Source: Desulforamulus hydrothermalis Lam5 = DSM 18033
GTDB lineage: Bacteria > Bacillota > Desulfotomaculia > Desulfotomaculales > Desulfotomaculaceae
Assembly: GCF_000315365.1 (NCBI RefSeq)
Contig: NZ_CAOS01000008.1
Location: 207,352-271,351, forward strand
Direction of reading: 5' to 3'
DNA length: 64,000 bases
The translations under genes and the position numbers were made by a program. The notes under the pieces are model-generated. The model was not told the DNA's origin. It saw only the letters and a list, made by a program, of their open reading frames with translations, and made no database searches. The first letter of the stretch is position 1, and every line of letters starts with the position of its first letter. Of the stretch, positions 60,113 through 64,000 are shown in pieces.

Positions 60113-62167
60113 TCAAACCTCTTCCGAGAAAATCTGATAAATTGGGGCGCCTTCGCATTGCGCCGGGAATCGCAGGCCAAGTAACACTGAGATGGAAGGG
60201 GCAACGTCAACCTGCCTGATAATGCGGTCGGTTTTAAATCCTGCCTTTATACCGGGCCCGGCTGCCACAAAAATCGGCGAAACAGATGTATCAAAATAAC
60301 CTTCGGAGGTCGAAATGCTGTCGCCGTGCAATCTGTTGTGCCCTTCCTCAATGGAGAAGAAAATATCGCCGCATTCCGGCCCGTGTGTACCGAGCAGCAC
60401 TGCATCCTTATTCCTGAGACAAATGCCCACTACACGTCTGCCGGTCCTGTGATCTCTGTAGTTATACAAATCATTAATGATTTGTTCCTCCAGCTCGTAT
60501 TTATCTTTGGGATCCACAATGCCATACTTGTCACGGCCCTTGAGGTTGATGTAAATATAGTTGCTGCGAATTTGCACCGCTCTTGTTTTTTCCCAGTCTA
60601 CTTCTCTTAAGGTATTGCCGTTTTCATCTTTCTTCAGTACGGTATAACCCAGTTCTTCCATAACTTTGGTGTTGAGACCGCCGTATTCACCCAGAATGGG
60701 CGGCACATTTTCACCAACAATCAGCCCATGGTCGCTTACCAGCAGCACAGTCCAGTCTTCGTCCAGCAGGTGCAGGAATTCGCCGATATACTCGTCAGTT
60801 TGCTCATAGAACTTCTCAATAAAGCCTTGGTAAGTTTTTTCGTCGGTGTGGCTCCACTCGGGCAATGTCTTGGCCAGGTGCCATAGCTGGTGACCGGCGC
60901 AGTCAACATTGTGCAAATGGGAGAAAACAACCTGATAACCTTTTTCCTTAATGCAATAGTTTAATGCATCAGCCTGCCATTTGTTGTAAAGCCGCCAGGA
61001 AGGCTCAAAAATTTCACGCACTAATTCGTCATCTTCCCCGCCGATCAAGCTAACCGGCGGCACATGGCCGACATTTTCCACAATTTCTTTATAAAGAGTT
61101 CTCGGGTGCCACAATTGGTCATTGGAAATATCCAGGGCATTACTGATCCAGAGTCGCACTTTATTGCCTGCGGGGTCAAGTTCTAAAATTTTCATGGAAC
61201 GGCAGGCCGGCTTGGTAACTTCTTTTTTAGTAACGTCATCAATAATGCCGGTTACCATTTTGCCTTTTTCCAAGACAACAATGGGGGTTTCTGCTTTTTT
61301 GTTTTTATAGATGGCCACCCTGTCATATTCGCCGGCTTCATTTTTGAGAATTAAAGCAGGGCGTCTCATAACACCGCCGGAAGTTAAAATGGTAAACTCT
61401 TTGGCGCCTTCCGGAGCATTTGCCCAACCCTTAGCCTCTCTGAGCGGAGAGTTAATAATGTCGTACGCTACCTTACTGCCTATTACTACTTCCGTGTCTT
61501 CATCATCCATGACGTAGGTACGGATTTCGCCGCCTTGGCGTGCTTTGTCACCCCACCAGAGTTCCATCATTTCATCGTCAACTTCTTCATCTAAATCCAG
61601 GGTGCCTTCCAGGTCAGAAATAATGCAGCCTACACCGGCCGGTTTTTCTACCCTCGGGGCATAACGCACTTCATCAATATCAGGGGTTGCCACAATTACT
61701 TTTTCCCAGTCAAGCTGTGCAACACCCATATTAACGGATCCCGGCTGAGTGCCGTCCACAACATTTAAGTTTTCGCTGTCAGAGGTCGGCGGCCAGGAGC
61801 TGCCGGGCCAGTGCCAGACCAGTGTTTTTAGGCCTGCCTCAGCTGTAATATTCCATATTTGTTCTGCCCGGCAATTGCGGGAATCCATATTGTAAACAAC
61901 GGCATCCAGGCTCTCCGGGGATTGTCTCCAATAGCAGGTGATACCGTGGGTGCCCGGATAAGCCCCGGTGGCAAGGGTAGTCCAACAGGGCGGCGTAATG
62001 GTGGGGATTGCTCCTAATAAGGTTAAATCTTCTCTGGCAGCGCCGCGTTCAATTAACTTTTGCAAGTTTGGCATTTTGCCCTGCGCTAAGAATTTGCGGC
62101 TTATTTTCGGGTCCATGCCGTCGATGCCTAATACCAATACTTTATTGGTAAGGGCCGGTCTTTTCAT
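60113..62167 (-). CDS. Alkaline-phosphatase-superfamily phosphodiesterase/nucleotide pyrophosphatase-like protein
   Basis: 684 residues, no signal peptide. Core motifs of the type I phosphodiesterase family: VLGIDGMDPKISRKFLAQG (about 12), nucleophile Thr in TPPCWTTLATGAYPGTHG (about 58), HNVDCAGHQLWHLAKT (about 420), VLLVSDHGL (about 470) and the late FVAAGPGIKAGFK. Metal Asp/His ligands appear complete. Substrate unknown; the thioredoxin partner suggests a redox or sulfur-linked compound. Regulated from P3. ATG after AAAGGAG. Confidence 0.88.
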   Translation of the reverse strand: MKRPALTNKVLVLGIDGMDPKISRKFLAQGKMPNLQKLIERGAAREDLTLLGAIPTITPPCWTTLATGAYPGTHGITCYWRQSPESLDAVVYNMDSRNCRAEQIWNITAEAGLKTLVWHWPGSSWPPTSDSENLNVVDGTQPGSVNMGVAQLDWEKVIVATPDIDEVRYAPRVEKPAGVGCIISDLEGTLDLDEEVDDEMMELWWGDKARQGGEIRTYVMDDEDTEVVIGSKVAYDIINSPLREAKGWANAPEGAKEFTILTSGGVMRRPALILKNEAGEYDRVAIYKNKKAETPIVVLEKGKMVTGIIDDVTKKEVTKPACRSMKILELDPAGNKVRLWISNALDISNDQLWHPRTLYKEIVENVGHVPPVSLIGGEDDELVREIFEPSWRLYNKWQADALNYCIKEKGYQVVFSHLHNVDCAGHQLWHLAKTLPEWSHTDEKTYQGFIEKFYEQTDEYIGEFLHLLDEDWTVLLVSDHGLIVGENVPPILGEYGGLNTKVMEELGYTVLKKDENGNTLREVDWEKTRAVQIRSNYIYINLKGRDKYGIVDPKDKYELEEQIINDLYNYRDHRTGRRVVGICLRNKDAVLLGTHGPECGDIFFSIEEGHNRLHGDSISTSEGYFDTSVSPIFVAAGPGIKAGFKTDRIIRQVDVAPSISVLLGLRFPAQCEGAPIYQIFSEEV

Positions 62168-62292
62168 AGTGCTGTCTCCTTTCCATTTAAGATCCCATGA
62201 AGTAGATGCATAAAAATTAGCATAACATGCCTGCCATCATATCCTTACTCAGTCAGTGCCTGTGCATGTTCCAGCCTTCACTAACTATCTTA

Positions 62293-62345
62293 ATTATAAA
62301 AATACTGTCGTTTCCTGTACAATACTGACTGTCTATACCCGTATA
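62293..62345 (-). promoter_or_regulatory. Island promoter P3 with variant operator (phosphodiesterase)
   Basis: Palindrome TATACCCGTATA (62334-62345, one base shorter than P1/P2 at the centre), -35 TTGTAC (62322-62317), 18 bp spacer, -10 TATAAT (62298-62293), start region TTAGTGAAGG. Matches P1 over about 60 bp by eye, including CAGTATTGTACA. Confidence 0.75.
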
Positions 62346-62632
62346 AACAGTACATATACCCCCTGCCGGCCTGGCAGCGCAAGGCCTGAGAACAAACCAT
62401 AATTATTAATTCCTTTTAACAAAGATGTTGCATTTTAAATATTTTTCTGTAAGTATTTACATAATTAAGCAAGCGAAAATGGTTCTTAATTTAACTTAAT
62501 CTAATAGAATAAAATTTTTTCTGCCCCAAGAAAATTAACGAATATCAAAGCCCATGGGAGTTAAGGCATTTCCTTAATTAAAATTAAAATCTCCAGCTTG
62601 CGGCAACTGCGGCTTGTGCCGTTTTGGGCAAC
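62346..62632. other. AT-rich intergenic, no gene
   Basis: About 290 bp upstream of the rRNA terminator and P3. Only short frames with no ribosome site. No recognised structured element. Confidence 0.5.
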
Positions 62633-62673
62633 AAAAAAGTGATCTCCCAAGTATGGCTTTGGAGATCACTTTC
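62633..62673 (-). terminator. Terminator of the rRNA operon
   Basis: AAAAGTGATCTCC, loop, GGAGATCACTTT followed by T5 on the minus strand, after the 5S gene. Confidence 0.9.
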
Positions 62674-62690
62674 TTAATATATAAACTTAC

Positions 62691-62806
62691 TCTGGCGGCG
62701 ACCTACTCTCCCAGGGGCGTGAGCCCCAAGTACCATCGGCCCTGGAGGGCTTAACTGCTGTGTTCGGGATGGGAACAGGTGTACCCCCTCCGGTATCGCC
62801 ACCAGA
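62691..62806 (-). rRNA. rrf: 5S ribosomal RNA
   Basis: Typical 5S sequence on the minus strand: starts TCTGGTGGCGATACCGGAGG, includes CCCATCCCGAACACAGCAGT and ends with GGGAGAGTAGGTCGCCGCCA; about 116 nt. Intact. Confidence 0.97.
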
Positions 62807-62872
62807 AACTTATTTACTTAACTCAGAAGCCTATCGCTCCCTCAAAACTAAACAGCCTTGCATCGCTCTCTT

Positions 62873-62940
62873 AGGTCAAGACCTCGATCTATTAGTACCG
62901 GTCGGCTCAACACATTGCTGTGCTTACACCCCCCCCCCCC
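62873..62940 (-). rRNA. rrl: 23S ribosomal RNA, 3' end only, then corrupted
   Basis: The extreme 3' end is present on the minus strand (GGTACTAATAGATCGAGGTC, CTTGACCTAAG). Beyond about 62940 the match breaks down into homopolymers. Only about 70 bases are trustworthy. Confidence 0.9.
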
Positions 62941-64000
62941 TGACTAGTCGACGTGGGGGCATTCTTACTGTTTCCAATAGGACGTTCCGCTGCTTATGCC
63001 TCTATAACCATGATCTTAATCGAGCAATTATCTGTTCTGTCATGCACTTGCCGCCTCTCAATGGGCATGCTATTTTTTTTCCCCTCGCCCAAGCCCTATT
63101 TCCTTTTTACATATATGTAAATTGGTCCAGGTTCGTTTTGCTTCTATCTTCTTGTATTTTCTCTACGCACTATTGATTTTAGTGCATTCTACTCTATCTC
63201 CATCTTGTCTTCACTCGCTCCTTGCTTTCTGTATCTGTTATTTTCTTCATATTTTTTAACTATTTCTTTTCTATCTTAATTTTGTGTTTATTATATAGTT
63301 TATTTTCTCTTTGTTTTCTATTTTCTTATATTTTTTTCCTTTTATCTTTTTTTATTTTGATATTTTTACTTTTATTCTTATTTTGTTTACTTTTCTATTT
63401 TCTTATTATTAATGTTTGATTTCTTGTTCTTCTACGTTTTATAGAGTCTCTTCATTATTTATTACTCTTCTATAGTGTTCTTGTCTGCTTGTTGGTGCAA
63501 ACTATCAAGGGAGTTGAACATTTTCGCGTCTTTCAGCTTTATTTGTGTTTTCATTTAATGCTGTGTGTATGATTTAATCTATCTCTTGTTGTCTCTGATT
63601 TCTATTGATAGCCCTTTGGAGACTAGTACGAGTGAATACGTACTGTTGGCGCATCACGTTGTTCTGTAATCGAGACTACAACGTGCGATTACCTGGCTCC
63701 TTTCCTCACTCTATTTATTCACACTTTCCTATACTCTAGTCATATGTCTATCATTATAATATCATATCATTTTTCGTAATAATTCTTATCATTTTCTTCT
63801 TTTTCAAGTCATACTACTATCTTCGCTTGATTTTATTTCATTAAAGCATTATCTTTTACTTTTTATAGAGTTTTTCTATGCTTCTGATTGATATGCTTAC
63901 ACATCCTCTTCATTTTCTTCATTCATTCCCTCCTTACACTACTCTCAGTTTCGCCATCATCTTTCCTCACGATCTCTTTTCTCCCAACAACTAATCCTTC
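62941..64000. other. Low-complexity, T/C-rich contig end (probable sequencing artefact)
   Basis: Starts with a run of 11 C at about 62930, then becomes T-rich with long stretches such as TTTTCTTATATTTTTTTCC. The sequence expected here is the body of 23S rRNA, and fragments of it show through (GTACCGGTCGGCTCAAC at 62896, then GGGGGCATTCTTAC). Frames in this area are not credible. Treat as unreliable. Confidence 0.85.

Noticed and set aside
62760..63176. 138-codon frame over 5S/23S rRNA
   Set aside because: Runs over rRNA and into the unreliable end.
63222..63419. 65-residue Phe/Leu/Ile-rich frame that looks like a membrane protein
   Set aside because: It lies in the T-rich corrupted contig end; poly-T always gives Phe/Leu.

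Overview
The window is from a Gram-positive, endospore-forming anaerobe of the Peptococcaceae/Desulfotomaculum type. This rests on gene content: spore coat genes cotJABC, a YhcN-like spore lipoprotein, a Spo0F-like regulator, T-box and THI-box leaders, strong AGGAGG ribosome sites with many TTG/GTG starts, a molybdenum-cofactor/formate dehydrogenase maturation block, and a short-form hydroxylamine reductase. Genus level is inference. The right end runs into a 5S/23S rRNA locus and then into about 1 kb of T-rich sequence that looks like poor-quality contig-end sequence rather than biology.

Layout. 1-1880: groEL (truncated by the window) and groES under a CIRCE operator. 2160-7510: molybdenum-cofactor block (mog, fdhD, ModE-like regulator, MoeA-PBP fusion, MoeA, small HTH protein). 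7770-12250: hemZ, 5-FCL, then a paaK-ACT operon behind a tandem T-box whose specifier reads UUC (Phe). 12430-17980: thiL-tsaE-tsaB-rimI-tsaD operon (t6A tRNA modification) with a DnaA-box cluster just beyond tsaD, and thiC behind a TPP riboswitch. 18070-25580: orphan response regulator, amidohydrolase, class-I glutamine amidotransferase, MazEF, orphan ilvN, zinc-ribbon protein, GNAT, rhomboid, pgi. 25760-33540: soluble chemoreceptor, cotJABC, spore lipoprotein, TrkA/TrkH, FabK/nitronate-monooxygenase-like enzyme, zinc-ribbon protein behind a long RNA hairpin. 33590-44330: small regulators, a large SLH-domain acidic repeat protein, five tRNAs, ogt, EamA, HEAT-repeat protein, speE. 44390-49110: livJHMGF. 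49540-54580: HTH/coiled-coil protein, ferredoxin, rRNA methyltransferase, hcp plus an HPP membrane protein. 54640-62350: DUF169 protein, LysR regulator, EamA transporter, thioredoxin/thioredoxin-reductase genes and a phosphodiesterase-family protein.

Two features stand out. First, a dispersed, fully fold-back repeat of 265 bp (with 150, 115 and 111 bp deletion forms and several decayed copies) recurs at nine places between genes. At the best-preserved sites it is flanked on both sides by a duplicate of the local transcription-terminator hairpin, a different hairpin at each locus: 28/28 bp at one site, 22/24 at another, 15/15 at a third. It therefore behaves like a terminator-targeting miniature transposable element that copies its target hairpin. 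Second, three promoters in the 56.6-62.3 kb redox island share one architecture: a palindrome of the form TTATACC-S-GGTATAA centred near -55, a common -35/-10, and a common TTAGTGAAG start region. This suggests one regulon, probably run by the LysR protein encoded inside it.
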